Counted from the stretch's first letter, positions 39,050-48,295 are shown. The stretch is DNA of 64,000 nt from Aureimonas sp. AU20 (GCF_001442755.1 NZ_CP006367.1:3658001-3722000), one strand, 5' to 3'. Notes: a model not told the origin generated them from the sequence alone. Translations and numbers: made by a program.

Positions 39050-40017
39050 TTCAGCCACCGTTCGGCGCGCGCGCGCAGCCAGATGTAGAGAAGATTGGAG
39101 CAGCCGGTGATGACGATCATGCCGAAGGCCAGCGCATAGCCGAGATTGGGATTGTAGAGCACATCGCCCCGGATCTGCGCGTAGAGGAGGATCGGCACGA
39201 TATTGAGCGAGGAGCCCGTCAGCGCATAGGCCGTGGCGATGGCGCCGAAGGCGTTGGCGAAAAGGAGCAGGAAGCAGCCGAGAAGGCTGGGAAACAGCAC
39301 CGGCAGGCCGATCATGCGCCAATATTGCCAGTTGGTGGCGCCCAGGATCGAGGAGGCCTCGCGCCATTCGCGCTTCAACCCGTCCAGCGCCGGCGCGATG
39401 ATGAGCACCATCAGCGGGATCTGGAAATAGAGATAGGTGAGCGTGAGCCCCCAGAAGCTGAGGAGGTTGAAGCCCATCCGGTAGATGTTGATGCCGAAGG
39501 CCTCGTTCAGGAACCAGGTGACGAGGCCGAGCCGACCGACCGTCGCCAGGAAGGCGAAGGCAAGCGGGATGCCGGCGAAGTTCGAGGCGACGCCCGAGAA
39601 GGTGACGACGCTGGAACGCACGAAGGACGGCAGCCCTCCGTGCACGATGGCATAGGCGACGAAGAAGCCGATCAGCGCGCCGAGCCCGGCCGAGGCGAGG
39701 CTGATGCGGATCGAGATCCAGTAGGCGGCCAGGATCTGCGGCTGGAAGAGAGCCGTGAGATTGGCCAGCGTGAACTCGCCGGCCGGATTCTGAAAGGCAC
39801 CGATGATGAGATAGAGCGTCGGCCCCACCAGGAAGAGGAGCGCGAAGAGGAGGAAGGGCACGACGCCGAGCCAGGCCATGGACAGGCGCGCGCGCCGCTC
39901 GGCCAGCGGACCGGAGGCCCCTGCCCGCCCCTGGGCCGCGCCGCTTTGGCCGAGGCCACCGGGGCCCGCTCCGCCCTGCGGCGCTTCAAGAAGTCCGACG
40001 CTCGATGCCAAGGCCAC
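39046..40017 (-). CDS. ABC transporter permease (PotB-like)
   Basis: A 323-residue permease with a Gly/Ala-rich cytosolic N-terminus (about 45 residues) and six membrane helices (first WLGVVPFLLFALLFLVGPTL). The EAA loop is REASSILGATNWQYWRMIGLPVLFPS. GTG start at 40017. It is separated from the binding-protein gene by a terminator (40142-40169), which should lower permease expression relative to the binding protein. Confidence 0.9.
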   Translation of the reverse strand: MALASSVGLLEAPQGGAGPGGLGQSGAAQGRAGASGPLAERRARLSMAWLGVVPFLLFALLFLVGPTLYLIIGAFQNPAGEFTLANLTALFQPQILAAYWISIRISLASAGLGALIGFFVAYAIVHGGLPSFVRSSVVTFSGVASNFAGIPLAFAFLATVGRLGLVTWFLNEAFGINIYRMGFNLLSFWGLTLTYLYFQIPLMVLIIAPALDGLKREWREASSILGATNWQYWRMIGLPVLFPSLLGCFLLLFANAFGAIATAYALTGSSLNIVPILLYAQIRGDVLYNPNLGYALAFGMIVITGCSNLLYIWLRARAERWLK

Positions 40018-40141
40018 TCCGCGATCTTGCCGAAGGCGCCCCCGCCCCTCCGATCAGACGCGGAAGACGAGAGCTGCCCGTTGGAACGATGTCCGCTCCC
40101 CGCCCGTCAGCCCGGCACGAGAGCCGAGGGGTCGGAACGGG

Positions 40142-40169
40142 AAAAGGCCGCCGGCGAGCGGCGGCCTTT
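40142..40169 (-). terminator. Intra-operon intrinsic terminator
   Basis: GGCCGCCG / CGGCGGCC arms, 5-base loop, followed on the minus strand by TTTT. It lies between the binding-protein gene and the permease genes. Confidence 0.82.
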
Positions 40170-40182
40170 CAGAAGTTTGGGG

Positions 40183-41298
40183 TTACTGGACTTTGGCGCC
40201 CACGACCTGATCCCACTTGGTGGTGATCTCGGCCTTGGCGCCGTTCTGCTCGTCCAGCGTCGGGAACTTGGCCCGCTCGTAGGCGGCCGCAGGCGGCAGC
40301 TTGGCCAGGAGGTCCTGCGGGATCTTGCCGGCCTTGGCCATCGCGTTGAAGCGGATCGGGTGGCAATAGCCCTTGAGGTAGTTGATCTGCCCCTCGTCGG
40401 AATAGATGTATTCCATCCAGAGCTTGGCGGCGTTCGGGTGCGGCGCGTAGGCGCTGATCGCCTGAACGTAGACACCGGCGACTACGCCGGACTTGGGCAC
40501 CACGACCTCGACCACAGGATTGCCGGCCAGCGTGTCGCGGCCTGCCAGGGCGTTGTAGTCCCAGCGGATCATGATCGGCGTCGTGCCCTGCGCGAGCGAG
40601 GCGGGCTTGCCGATCACCGGCACGAAATTGCCGGCTGCGTTCAGCTGCTTGAAGAAGTCGAGGCCGGCATCGGCGATTTCGGTGGCCGAGCCGTTCGGCT
40701 TGGCGGAAAGGCCGGCGGCGTAGACCGCCTGGATCGCCTGCGCCGAGGCGCGGGGGTCACCCGCCAGCGCGACGGAATTGGCATAGTCGGACTTCAGGAG
40801 GTCGGACCAATCCTGCGGCACGTCCTTCACGATGTCCTTGTTCACCTCGAAGGTGAGGACACCGTAATAGTCGCCGTACCAGAAGCCGTCGGCATCCTTG
40901 GCGTCGTCGGGGATCTCGCTCCAGGTCGCGACCTTGTAGGGCTGGACCAGCTTGTCGGTCTTGGCCTGCGGGCCGAAGGACAGGCCGACGTCGATCACGT
41001 CGGGCGCCTGCGGGCCGGTGTTGCCCTGGTTGGCCTTGATGGCCTCGATCTCGTCGGCCGAGCCGGCGTCGGGGTTCAGCTCGTTGACCTCGATCCCGTA
41101 CTTGGCCTTGAAGCCCGAGATCATCTCGCCGTAGTTGCACCAGTCGTGCGGCAGGGCGATCGTAGTGAGCTGGCCTTCCTTCTTGGCGGCGGCCACCAGC
41201 TCGTCCATCGACTGAGCCCGCGCGGCGGGCGCGGCGGCGGCCATCGCGAAGGACGCGACCGCCAGAATGGAAACACCGCGATTCAATGTCCGGCTCAT
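40183..41298 (-). CDS. ABC transporter periplasmic substrate-binding protein
   Basis: A 371-residue binding protein of the COG1840/spermidine-iron group with a Sec signal peptide (SILAVASFAMAAAAPAARAQ, cleavage about residue 29). The mature part begins MDELVAAAKKEGQLTTIALP. Later segments include VIDVGLSFGPQ, YYGVLTFEVN and APHPNAAKLWMEYIYSDEGQ, the last a typical C-terminal family motif. No pattern of Tyr residues clearly indicates ferric-ion binding, so an organic ligand is equally possible. First gene of the operon; the others follow after a partial terminator. Confidence 0.9.
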   Translation of the reverse strand: MSRTLNRGVSILAVASFAMAAAAPAARAQSMDELVAAAKKEGQLTTIALPHDWCNYGEMISGFKAKYGIEVNELNPDAGSADEIEAIKANQGNTGPQAPDVIDVGLSFGPQAKTDKLVQPYKVATWSEIPDDAKDADGFWYGDYYGVLTFEVNKDIVKDVPQDWSDLLKSDYANSVALAGDPRASAQAIQAVYAAGLSAKPNGSATEIADAGLDFFKQLNAAGNFVPVIGKPASLAQGTTPIMIRWDYNALAGRDTLAGNPVVEVVVPKSGVVAGVYVQAISAYAPHPNAAKLWMEYIYSDEGQINYLKGYCHPIRFNAMAKAGKIPQDLLAKLPPAAAYERAKFPTLDEQNGAKAEITTKWDQVVGAKVQ

Positions 41299-41515
41299 GT
41301 CAGCCCTTCTCCCTTGATGCCGCCCTTTGGCGGATCCGCGCTGCGAGCCGATGCCCGCCGTCTGCGGCTAGCACGCTCGCATGACAGTTCGGTGTCAGTT
41401 GAACAGGCCTTCAACCGCCCCGGCTCCTGGGTGACATGTGATCGGCTTATCGAAAACGAGGCAAGCAAAAAGAAAAGGCAGCCTGTGCGTTTCCCCAAGG
41501 GAGCCACGGCCCATC

Positions 41516-41546
41516 GAAAAAAAGGGCCGGCTTGGTGCCGGCCCTT
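41516..41546 (-). terminator. Intrinsic terminator of the terC-type gene
   Basis: AAGGGCCGGC / GCCGGCCCTT arms with a 5-base loop, followed on the minus strand by seven T. Confidence 0.92.
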
Positions 41547-41587
41547 CTCAAAGGTTTGGATTGTCGCGTCTTCGAGGCGCGTTCGGC

Positions 41588-42643
41588 TTACTGGCCTTTG
41601 CGGGCGTCCGAACGGCTCTTGAGCAGACTCGCCACCGTGGTCACCACGAGGATGCCGACGATCACGGAGAGCGAGAAGCTCGTCTCGATATGCGGCAGGC
41701 CCTGGATCGGCTGGCCGCCGTTCAGGAAGGGCAGCGTGTTGGCTTCCATGGCGTGGATCACCAGCTTCACACCAATGAAGGCGAGAATGAGCGACAGGCC
41801 GAGGCCGAGATAGACCAGCCGGTCGAGCAGGCCGCCGAGCAGGAAGTAGAGCTGCAGAAGGCCGAGCAGCGCGAAGGCGTTGGCGGTGAAGACGATGTAG
41901 GGCGCGTCGGTGAGACCATAGATCGCGGGGATGGAGTCCAGCGCGAAGAGAAGGTCGGTCATGCCGAGCGCGATGATGACGATGAACATGGGCGTGAAGA
42001 AGCGCTTGCCGTTCTCGATCACCGTCAGCGCGTTGCCGCGATAGTCGTCGGTGGTCGGCAGGTGGCGCTGGAAATACTTCACCAGGGCGTTCGGCTCGTA
42101 TTCCTCGTCGGTCGACTTGGCGCCGTGCGAGAAGCTTTCCACCGCGAGCTTGTAGGCGGTGTAGAGCAGGAAGGCGCCGAACAGGTAGAAGACCCAGGAG
42201 AAGCGTTCGATGGCCGCCGCGCCGAGCGCGATAAAGATGCCGCGCATGATGAGCGCGATCACGATGCCGATCAGAAGCGCCTTCTGCTGATAGGCCGCCG
42301 GCACGCGGAAGCTCTTCATGATGATGACGAAGACGAAGAGATTGTCGACCGAGAGGGACTTCTCGGTGATGAAGCCGGCGAAATACTCGATACCGTGCTC
42401 GCGGTCCCAGAAATGCCAGACGCCCCAGCCGAACAGGAGGGCGAGCGCGACGTAGAAGGTCGACCAGAGGGCCGCTTCCTTGAAGGTCGGCTCATGCGGC
42501 TTGCGCACATGGGTCAGGAAGTCGAACACGAAGAGCGCGGCGATGCCGCCGATCGTCGCGAGCCATACCCAGGTCGGCACCACATCGGGGGAAATCCCCG
42601 TCAGGGCGGTCTCCGCCGCGGCATTCGATATCGTCTGGTCCAA
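41588..42643 (-). CDS. TerC/Alx-family integral membrane protein
   Basis: A 351-residue membrane protein of the TerC family (PF03741), which includes Alx and is linked to manganese homeostasis or metallation of exported proteins. About nine helices are visible. The conserved acidic intramembrane motifs are EKSLSVDNLFVFVIIM and MTDLLFALDSIPAIYG. Translation probably starts at TTG 42643, since AAGGAGG lies 5 nt upstream, and no ATG gives a better N-terminus. The 5' leader is structured and is discussed at 42650-42780. Confidence 0.9.
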   Translation of the reverse strand: MDQTISNAAAETALTGISPDVVPTWVWLATIGGIAALFVFDFLTHVRKPHEPTFKEAALWSTFYVALALLFGWGVWHFWDREHGIEYFAGFITEKSLSVDNLFVFVIIMKSFRVPAAYQQKALLIGIVIALIMRGIFIALGAAAIERFSWVFYLFGAFLLYTAYKLAVESFSHGAKSTDEEYEPNALVKYFQRHLPTTDDYRGNALTVIENGKRFFTPMFIVIIALGMTDLLFALDSIPAIYGLTDAPYIVFTANAFALLGLLQLYFLLGGLLDRLVYLGLGLSLILAFIGVKLVIHAMEANTLPFLNGGQPIQGLPHIETSFSLSVIVGILVVTTVASLLKSRSDARKGQ

Positions 42644-42649
42644 CTATCC

Positions 42650-42780
42650 CTCCTTGGCGACGGACGACATGTCCGCATGGCCCAATCCGTCCCGCGCGGG
42701 CCGCCACCGGCTGTCCCGGCGGTCTCGGCAGGCTGTGGGCGGTCGGCTCGTTCGCCAACCGTCCCCACGCCGCGACGCGG
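42650..42780 (-). promoter_or_regulatory. Structured 5' leader of the terC-type gene; weak yybP-ykoY riboswitch candidate
   Basis: Directly upstream of the TTG start the transcript can fold into several hairpins: CGGTTGGC/GCCGACCG, an element around CGAGACCGCCGG...CCGGTGGCGG, and GACGGA/TCCGTC near the ribosome binding site. TerC/Alx genes are classic targets of the Mn-sensing yybP-ykoY riboswitch. CGAGACC resembles its conserved AAGACC loop, but the hallmark GGGGAGUAGC loop is only partly matched (GGGGACGG). Function is therefore tentative. The rest of the 379-bp gap up to rpe shows a 13-bp palindrome (42886-42898) and the hairpin at 42973-42995. Confidence 0.3.
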
Positions 42781-42972
42781 CGCATAGGTGTGTTGTTTTT
42801 TTCGCGGTGCAACGGCGCCGCGCGTGAATTCGGACAGTGTGTGGGAAACAACGCCGCCGATCCGCGCGCCGCGCGACAGATCAAACCGGTTTAACCGGCC
42901 GAGGGCTTGGGTTTTTCCGCTGGAAAGACAAGACGATCAGCTCGTCTTATCACATCGATTTGAGGAAGACTT

Positions 42973-42995
42973 GAAGCGGCACGGAGCGCCGCTTC
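42973..42995 (-). terminator. Hairpin after rpe
   Basis: GAAGCGGC / GCCGCTTC arms with a 7-base loop lie 28 bp past the rpe stop. A poor U tract makes termination uncertain. Confidence 0.45.
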
Positions 42996-43022
42996 CTCTT
43001 CTTGCCCTTCTGGAACGCCTGT

Positions 43023-43694
43023 TCAGGCCGCGTTCGCATGGGCGCGCAGCGCGTCCATGTTGGCGCGGTAGCTCGCCTCGTTGCCGCCCTTGTAGACCGC
43101 CGAGCCGGCGACGAACGTATCGGCGCCCGCCTTGACGATCTCGCCGATCGTCTCGGGCGAAACGCCCCCGTCCACCTGAAGGCGGATCGGCCGGTCGCCG
43201 ATCCGGGCGCGCAGGCGGCGGATCTTCTCCAGCGTCGAGGGAATGAAGCTCTGGCCGCCGAAGCCGGGATTGACCGTCATCACGAGGATCAGGTCCACCC
43301 GGTCGAGCACGTATTCGACGGCGCTTTCGGGCGTCGCGGGATTGATCGCCACGCCCGCCTTGCAGCCCAACGCGCGGATGGCCTGGAGCGAGCGGTCGAG
43401 ATGGCGCGTCGCCTCGGCATGGACGGTGATCCCGTCGCAGCCCGCCTTGGCGAAGGCTTCAAGATAGGGATCGGCCGGCTCGATCATGAGATGGGCGTCG
43501 AAGAACTTCCGGGACGCCCCGCGCACGGCCGCCACCACGGGCGGGCCGAAGGTGATGTTGGGCACGAAATGCCCATCCATCACGTCGAGATGGATCCAGT
43601 CCGCCCCGGCGCGGTCCACCGCCGCGATCTCCTCGCCCAGGCGCGAGAAGTCGGAGGAGAGGATGGAGGGGGCGATGACGAGGTCTGCGGCCAC
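43023..43694 (-). CDS. rpe: Ribulose-phosphate 3-epimerase
   Basis: A 223-residue TIM-barrel enzyme interconverting ribulose 5-phosphate and xylulose 5-phosphate. Signatures are [16 protein letters not shown] (N-terminus), [16 protein letters not shown] (metal and catalytic Asp), [13 protein letters not shown] and [14 protein letters not shown] start at 43694, 3 nt after the fbp stop; GGAGGG within the end of fbp is its likely ribosome binding site. Functionally it joins tkt, gnd, fbp and xylA of this window in pentose-phosphate metabolism. Confidence 0.96.
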   Translation of the reverse strand: MAADLVIAPSILSSDFSRLGEEIAAVDRAGADWIHLDVMDGHFVPNITFGPPVVAAVRGASRKFFDAHLMIEPADPYLEAFAKAGCDGITVHAEATRHLDRSLQAIRALGCKAGVAINPATPESAVEYVLDRVDLILVMTVNPGFGGQSFIPSTLEKIRRLRARIGDRPIRLQVDGGVSPETIGEIVKAGADTFVAGSAVYKGGNEASYRANMDALRAHANAA

Positions 43695-43697
43695 GGC

Positions 43698-44744
43698 TCA
43701 GATCCCTCCGGTCGGGCGGTGAAGAAGAAGCGGCGATTCGGCGGCGAGACTGTCGGGATCGGCGAAGGTGCGGCCGATCTCCAGCACCTCGTTGCGCGAG
43801 CCGAACACCACCGGCGTGCGCTGGTGCAGCCCCTCGGGCACGATGTCGAGAATGGGATGGATGCCGTCGGTCGCCGCGCCCCCCGCCTGCTCGGCGCAGA
43901 AGGCCACCGGGCTCGCCTCGTAGAGAAGCCGGATGCGGCCCTGCGCATAGCCCTTGCGGCTGTCGCCGGGATAGAGATAGACGCCCCCGCGCACGAAGAT
44001 GCGATAGGCGTCGGCCACCATCGAGGCGACCCAGCGCATGTTGAAATCGCGCCCGCGCGGGCCGTCCTTGCCGGCGAGACACCGGTCGACATAGAGGCGC
44101 ACCGGCGCGTCCCAATGGCGGACATTGGACGCGTTGATCGAATATTCCTTGGCGTCCTCAGGTATGCGCAGCGTCTGGGCGTAGGTGAAGCGCTGCGTCT
44201 GGGACGACCAGCCGAACACATGCGTCCCCTCGCCCACGGTGACCACCAGCAGGAGCTGCGGCCCGTAGACGAAGAAGCCGGCGGCGAGCTGCCGGCGGCC
44301 GGGCTGGCGGAACACCGAAGCCGGGTCGGCCCGGTTTTCGGCCTCGACCGGCAGGACGGAGAAGATCGTGCCGATCGAGACATTGGTCTCGATGTTGGAG
44401 GAGCCGTCGAGCGGGTCGATGGCGAGCGCCAGCGTCCCTTCCGCGTTCATCGCCACCGCCTCGTCCTGCTCCTCGGAGCCGTAGAAGGCGACGGGCGCGT
44501 TCCGCGCCGCCGCGACGAAGAGCCGGTCGGCCTCGAGATCCAGCACCTTCTGCACGTCGCCGCCGCCATTGGCCGCGCCCTCGGCCGAGGTGGCCTGGCC
44601 GCCGCCGAGCGCACCGCCGGAGCTGATGAGGGTCTGCAGCCGGATCGCCGCCTCGGCCAGCTGCGAGAGAAGCGACACAACATCCCGCCCGATCGGGCTC
44701 TTGGCCGAGGTGGGCGCGAAATACTCGTCGAGCGTAGCGGTCAT
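43698..44744 (-). CDS. fbp: Class I fructose-1,6-bisphosphatase
   Basis: A 348-residue Mg-dependent phosphatase of gluconeogenesis. The metal site is AIDPLDGSSNIETN, the upstream acidic motif is FYGSEEQDEAV (E-E in place of the usual residues of the second site), and the C-terminal part has GGVYLYPGDSRKGYAQGRIRLLYEASP with LHQRTPVVFGS. ATG at 44744. It forms a two-gene operon with rpe. No RuBisCO or phosphoribulokinase is in the window, so a Calvin-cycle role is not supported. Confidence 0.95.
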   Translation of the reverse strand: MTATLDEYFAPTSAKSPIGRDVVSLLSQLAEAAIRLQTLISSGGALGGGQATSAEGAANGGGDVQKVLDLEADRLFVAAARNAPVAFYGSEEQDEAVAMNAEGTLALAIDPLDGSSNIETNVSIGTIFSVLPVEAENRADPASVFRQPGRRQLAAGFFVYGPQLLLVVTVGEGTHVFGWSSQTQRFTYAQTLRIPEDAKEYSINASNVRHWDAPVRLYVDRCLAGKDGPRGRDFNMRWVASMVADAYRIFVRGGVYLYPGDSRKGYAQGRIRLLYEASPVAFCAEQAGGAATDGIHPILDIVPEGLHQRTPVVFGSRNEVLEIGRTFADPDSLAAESPLLLHRPTGGI

Positions 44745-44847
44745 GCGTCGTCCCCTCAGTCCCCTCGGATAGGCTGTGGATATAAGGATGCGCCAAGCTT
44801 CGCAAACCGGAAAATGGCGGGACGGCCCTTCGGGCGGGCCCTCCCCT

Positions 44848-45888
44848 CTATCCCTCCCCGCCCTCCAGAAGCGGCGCGTGGCGCAGGGCGGCGAGGTTGG
44901 GGGAGCCGGTGCAGAAGCAGGCAATGCGCAGCTGCGCGATGACATTGGAAAAATGCGCGACCACCGCTTCCGTGGAGTGATCCGCGCCGGGCAGCGCGGC
45001 GGCCGCTTGGCCGGCGAGATCGGCGCCCAGGCGAATGGCCCGCGCCGCGTCCAGCCCATGGCGCACGCCGCCCGAGCCGATCACCACCGCATCGGGGCAG
45101 GCGGCGCGCACGTCGGCAATGGCGCGGGCGGTGGGAATGCCCCAGTCGGCAAAGAGCAGCGCCGTGGCGCGCGCGCCGGGATCGGCGAGCCGCTCGGCCT
45201 CGATCGCGGCCCAGCTCGTGCCGCCGGCGCCCGCCACGTCGATGGCGCCGACGCCGGCCTCCATCAGGCGCCGCGCCAGCCGGCCGGAAATGCCGTTGCC
45301 GACCTCCTTGGCGACGATCGGCCGGCCGAGATCGCTGGCCAGCGCCTCGATCGCGCCGAGAAGCCCGCGCCAGCGCCGGTCGCCCTCCGGCTGTACCGCC
45401 TCCTGCAGCGGGTTGAGATGGACGATCAGCGCGTCCGCCTCGATCATGTCCACCGCCCGGCGCGCCTCGTCGAGGCCCCATCCGGCCAGAAGCTGCGCCC
45501 CGCCGATATTGGCGAGGATCGGCACGCTCGGCGCCAGACGCCGAAGCGAGCCGTCGAGCCCGCCCTGGCCGCGCCCTTCGAGCGCGATGCGCTGCGAGCC
45601 GACGGCGAGCGCGAGGCCCAGCGCCTCGGCCGCTTCGGCCAGCCGCTCGTTGATGCGGGCCGCGCGCTCCATGCCCCCGGTCATGGAGGAAATCAGAAGC
45701 GGCGCGCGCAGGGGCCGGCCGAAAAGCGCCGTGGAGAGATCGACCTCGTCCAGATCCAGCTCGGGCAGCGCGGCGTGCTCGAATCGCACGGCGTCGAAGC
45801 CGGATTCCACGCGCGGGCTCGCGAGCTTGGGGCGCAGGACGATGTCGAGGTGATCACCCTTTCGCGAGCGGATGTCGGCGTCTGGCAC
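44848..45888 (-). CDS. fni: Type 2 isopentenyl-diphosphate delta-isomerase
   Basis: A 346-residue FMN- and NADPH-dependent enzyme (IDI-2) that converts IPP to DMAPP, supplying the allylic primer for CrtE. Motifs are SRKGDHLDI (residues 8-16), [40 protein letters not shown] and [10 protein letters not shown], and the phosphate-binding SGGVRHG. GTG start at 45888 with AGAGGA 6 nt upstream. It is divergent from crtE, and the 186-bp promoter region between them contains the dyad at 45973-45997. Confidence 0.95.
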   Translation of the reverse strand: MPDADIRSRKGDHLDIVLRPKLASPRVESGFDAVRFEHAALPELDLDEVDLSTALFGRPLRAPLLISSMTGGMERAARINERLAEAAEALGLALAVGSQRIALEGRGQGGLDGSLRRLAPSVPILANIGGAQLLAGWGLDEARRAVDMIEADALIVHLNPLQEAVQPEGDRRWRGLLGAIEALASDLGRPIVAKEVGNGISGRLARRLMEAGVGAIDVAGAGGTSWAAIEAERLADPGARATALLFADWGIPTARAIADVRAACPDAVVIGSGGVRHGLDAARAIRLGADLAGQAAAALPGADHSTEAVVAHFSNVIAQLRIACFCTGSPNLAALRHAPLLEGGEG

Positions 45889-45972
45889 GGCGTGTCCTCT
45901 TGGCGGGTGCGAATCGGCGCGGGCGAGGCGCCCTTCTACTCCTGTTTGCGGCCGGAGGGATGGAACGGGGCG

Positions 45973-45997
45973 CTATGTCCTTTCGTCGCAGACATAG
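45973..45997. promoter_or_regulatory. Dyad between divergent fni and crtE
   Basis: CTATGTC and GACATAG lie 11 bp apart, a perfect 7-bp inverted repeat midway between the two carotenoid transcripts. It could bind a dimeric repressor controlling both. The TGT...ACA element has 13 bp between, one more than the PpsR/CrtJ consensus (TGT-N12-ACA). Confidence 0.45.
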
Positions 45998-46074
45998 GTC
46001 GCATCGGGCGCGGCGCACTTCCCGCCACGACTTGGAGTGCTACTAATTCCTGTTCAGCTTGGATTTCCCATGAA

Positions 46075-47055
46075 ATGCTGGCCACGAAGACGCTTGAACA
46101 AGGTTACGACGCGACGATGATAGCCGGACCGCAGACGACCCGCGATCTTCTGGCCGAGGTGGATGGCCGGCTGGCCACCCTGACCCCCGGCGTGATCGAG
46201 GGACAGTCGCCGCTGGACCTTGCCCTGCGCGACGGCGTGCTGGCGCCGGGCAAGCGGCTTCGCCCGCTGGTGACGCTGCTGGTGGCAGAAGCCTTGGGCG
46301 GCGCGCGCGCGGCGGCGCTGGACGCCGGTTGCGCCTTGGAGATGATCCATGCCGCATCGCTGATCCTCGACGACCTGCCCTGCATGGACGACGCCGAGTT
46401 GCGGCGCGGCCGCCCGACGCTGCACCGCGCCCATGGCGAGGATGTCGCGGTTCTCTGCGCCATCGCGCTTCTGTCGGAGGCCTATGGCACGCTGGCGCGC
46501 CTGGAAGGCGTGGACGGGGCGCGGCGCGGCGAGTGCGTGGCGGTTCTGGCCGAGGCGGTGGGCACGCGCGGCCTCGTCGCCGGCCAGTATCAGGATCTTC
46601 GCGGCGGGCGCGGCCCGCGCCCCGTCAGCGAGATCGACGCAGCCAACGGCCTGAAGACCGGCTCGCTCTTCACCGCCGCCGTGGAGCTCGGCGCCATCCT
46701 GTCGGGCGCCGGGGCGGAGCGACGCGCGCGCCTCAGGGGCTTTGCCAGCGAGCTGGGCCTTGCCTTCCAGCTGCTGGACGATCTTCTCGACGCGGCCGGC
46801 CCGAGCGCCGTCGTGCTCGGCAAGGATGTCGGCAAGGACGCGGCCAAGTCCACCATCGTCTCGATCATCGGACCCGAGCAGGTGGGCCGGCGCATCGACC
46901 GGCATGTGGACGAGGCGCGCTCGCATCTCTCGGCCGCGCTCGGGCCCGCCTCGCGGCTGGAAGCGCTGGTGATGGACGTGTTCGACCGTTCGCTGGGCGC
47001 CCGCCATCTCACCGAGGCCGCGCGAGAGCGCGAACCCGAGCTCGGCGCGTTATAA
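46075..47055 (+). CDS. crtE: Geranylgeranyl diphosphate synthase
   Basis: A trans-isoprenyl diphosphate synthase (326 residues from ATG 46075) making GGPP from IPP and DMAPP/FPP. The first Asp-rich motif is LILDDLPCMDDAELRRG and the second QLLDDLLDAA. KRLRPLV near the start and LKTGSLF are also typical. An ATG at 46117 (MIAGPQTTRD) gives 312 residues and is about as plausible; neither has a strong ribosome binding site. The stop TAA overlaps a possible crtZ start (TAATG at 47053-47057), so crtE-crtZ is an operon. Confidence 0.94.
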   Translation: MLATKTLEQGYDATMIAGPQTTRDLLAEVDGRLATLTPGVIEGQSPLDLALRDGVLAPGKRLRPLVTLLVAEALGGARAAALDAGCALEMIHAASLILDDLPCMDDAELRRGRPTLHRAHGEDVAVLCAIALLSEAYGTLARLEGVDGARRGECVAVLAEAVGTRGLVAGQYQDLRGGRGPRPVSEIDAANGLKTGSLFTAAVELGAILSGAGAERRARLRGFASELGLAFQLLDDLLDAAGPSAVVLGKDVGKDAAKSTIVSIIGPEQVGRRIDRHVDEARSHLSAALGPASRLEALVMDVFDRSLGARHLTEAAREREPELGAL

Positions 47056-47102
47056 TGCCTGCAATGGGGCCGCAGGCCCCGCCGACTGTCGAAAGCATTG
47101 CC

Positions 47103-47615
47103 ATGACCACGAGCTGGCTCGCACTGACCCTTATCGCCATCGGCGTCTTTCTCGTGATGGAGATCGTCGCCTGGGCCGCACACAAATACATCATGCATGG
47201 CTGGGGCTGGGGCTGGCACGAAAGCCACCACGAGCCGCACGAAGGCCTGTTCGAGAAGAACGACCTTTACGCCGTGGTCTTCGCCATCTTCGCCATCGGC
47301 CTCTTCGCGCTCGGCACCTTCGCCGCGCTGCCGATCGTCACCGCCATCGCCAGCGGCATCACGCTCTATGGGCTGTTCTACTTCATCGTCCATGACGGGC
47401 TGGTGCACCAGCGCTGGCCCTTCCGCCACATCCCGCACAAGGGCTACGCCAAGCGCCTCGTCCAAGCGCATCGGCTGCACCATGCGGTGAAGGGGCGCGA
47501 AGGCTGCGTGTCCTTCGGCTTCCTCTACGCCCCGCCGGTGGAGAAGCTTTCGGCCGAACTCAAGTCGTCCGGCCGGGTGCGCGAGGAGCAGGGCGAGCGG
47601 CGCCCGACGAACTGA
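47103..47615 (+). CDS. crtZ: Beta-carotene hydroxylase
   Basis: A 170-residue non-haem di-iron membrane hydroxylase adding 3- and 3'-hydroxyls to beta-carotene to yield zeaxanthin. The histidine motifs are HKYIMHGWGWGWHESHHEPH, HDGLVHQRWPFRHIPH and HRLHHAVKGREGC. The start ATG 47103 places the first helix at the N-terminus as in other CrtZ proteins. In-frame ATGs at 47055 and 47064 would add 13-16 residues and couple translation to the crtE stop. Confidence 0.95.
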   Translation: MTTSWLALTLIAIGVFLVMEIVAWAAHKYIMHGWGWGWHESHHEPHEGLFEKNDLYAVVFAIFAIGLFALGTFAALPIVTAIASGITLYGLFYFIVHDGLVHQRWPFRHIPHKGYAKRLVQAHRLHHAVKGREGCVSFGFLYAPPVEKLSAELKSSGRVREEQGERRPTN

Positions 47616-47623
47616 GCCCGCCC

Positions 47624-48295
47624 CTACTCTCCGACCACGGCGAGGGCGAACCCGTCCCAGCCCTTGACGCCCACGGTCTGGATCGCGGTGGCCCGGAGCC
47701 TTGGATGGTTGCCCAGCAGGCGCAAGGCGGCCTGCGATCCCTGGACGTTCGGGTCGGCGCTGCCGGTGTCGGCCACTGCGCCGCTCCGGATCACATTGTC
47801 GAAGACGATCGTGGTGCCGGGCCGCGAGAGGCGCAGCGCCCAGTCAAAATAGCCGGGATTGTTGGGCTTGTCGGCATCAACGAAGACGAGGTCGAACGGC
47901 CCTTCGAGGGTGGGCAGCACGTCCAGCGCCGCGCCGATCCGAAGGTCGATCCGATCCGCCATCCCGGCCCGTTCGAAATTCCGGCGCGCGACTTCGGCAT
48001 GGGCCGCCTCGCGCTCGATCGTCACCACCCGCCCGCCCGCCGGCAGGGCGCGCGCCAGGCAGATCGTGCTGTAGCCCCCGAGCGTGCCGATTTCGAGCAC
48101 GCGCTTCGCTCCCGTCATGGCGACGAACAGCGCGAGCATTCGCCCCTGCGCCGCCGACACGTCGATCGGCGGCAGACCGGCCGCCGCATTGGCCGCCAGC
48201 ACGGCGTCGAGCACGGGGTCGGTGAGGTTCAGGACCTCGCCGAGATAGCTATCCACCTTCGCCGACACGGCCGGGTCGGTTTCGACATGCGACAT
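47624..48295 (-). CDS. Class I SAM-dependent O-methyltransferase
   Basis: A 223-residue protein of the caffeoyl-CoA/catechol O-methyltransferase-like family (PF01596). The SAM motif is RVLEIGTLGGYSTICLA, followed by VVTIEREAAHAEVARRNFERAG, metal-site FDLVFVDADKPN and IVFDNVIRSG. ATG 48295 follows GGAGA. It lies inside the carotenoid locus, between crtZ (convergent, 8 bp) and crtB (88 bp downstream on the same strand). It is unrelated to the carotenoid methyltransferase CrtF. The substrate, carotenoid or not, is unknown. Confidence 0.9.
   Translation of the reverse strand: MSHVETDPAVSAKVDSYLGEVLNLTDPVLDAVLAANAAAGLPPIDVSAAQGRMLALFVAMTGAKRVLEIGTLGGYSTICLARALPAGGRVVTIEREAAHAEVARRNFERAGMADRIDLRIGAALDVLPTLEGPFDLVFVDADKPNNPGYFDWALRLSRPGTTIVFDNVIRSGAVADTGSADPNVQGSQAALRLLGNHPRLRATAIQTVGVKGWDGFALAVVGE

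Noticed and set aside
43023..44744. fbp-rpe as a Calvin-cycle (cbb) operon
   Set aside because: No RuBisCO, phosphoribulokinase or cbbR is nearby; gluconeogenesis and pentose metabolism explain both genes.
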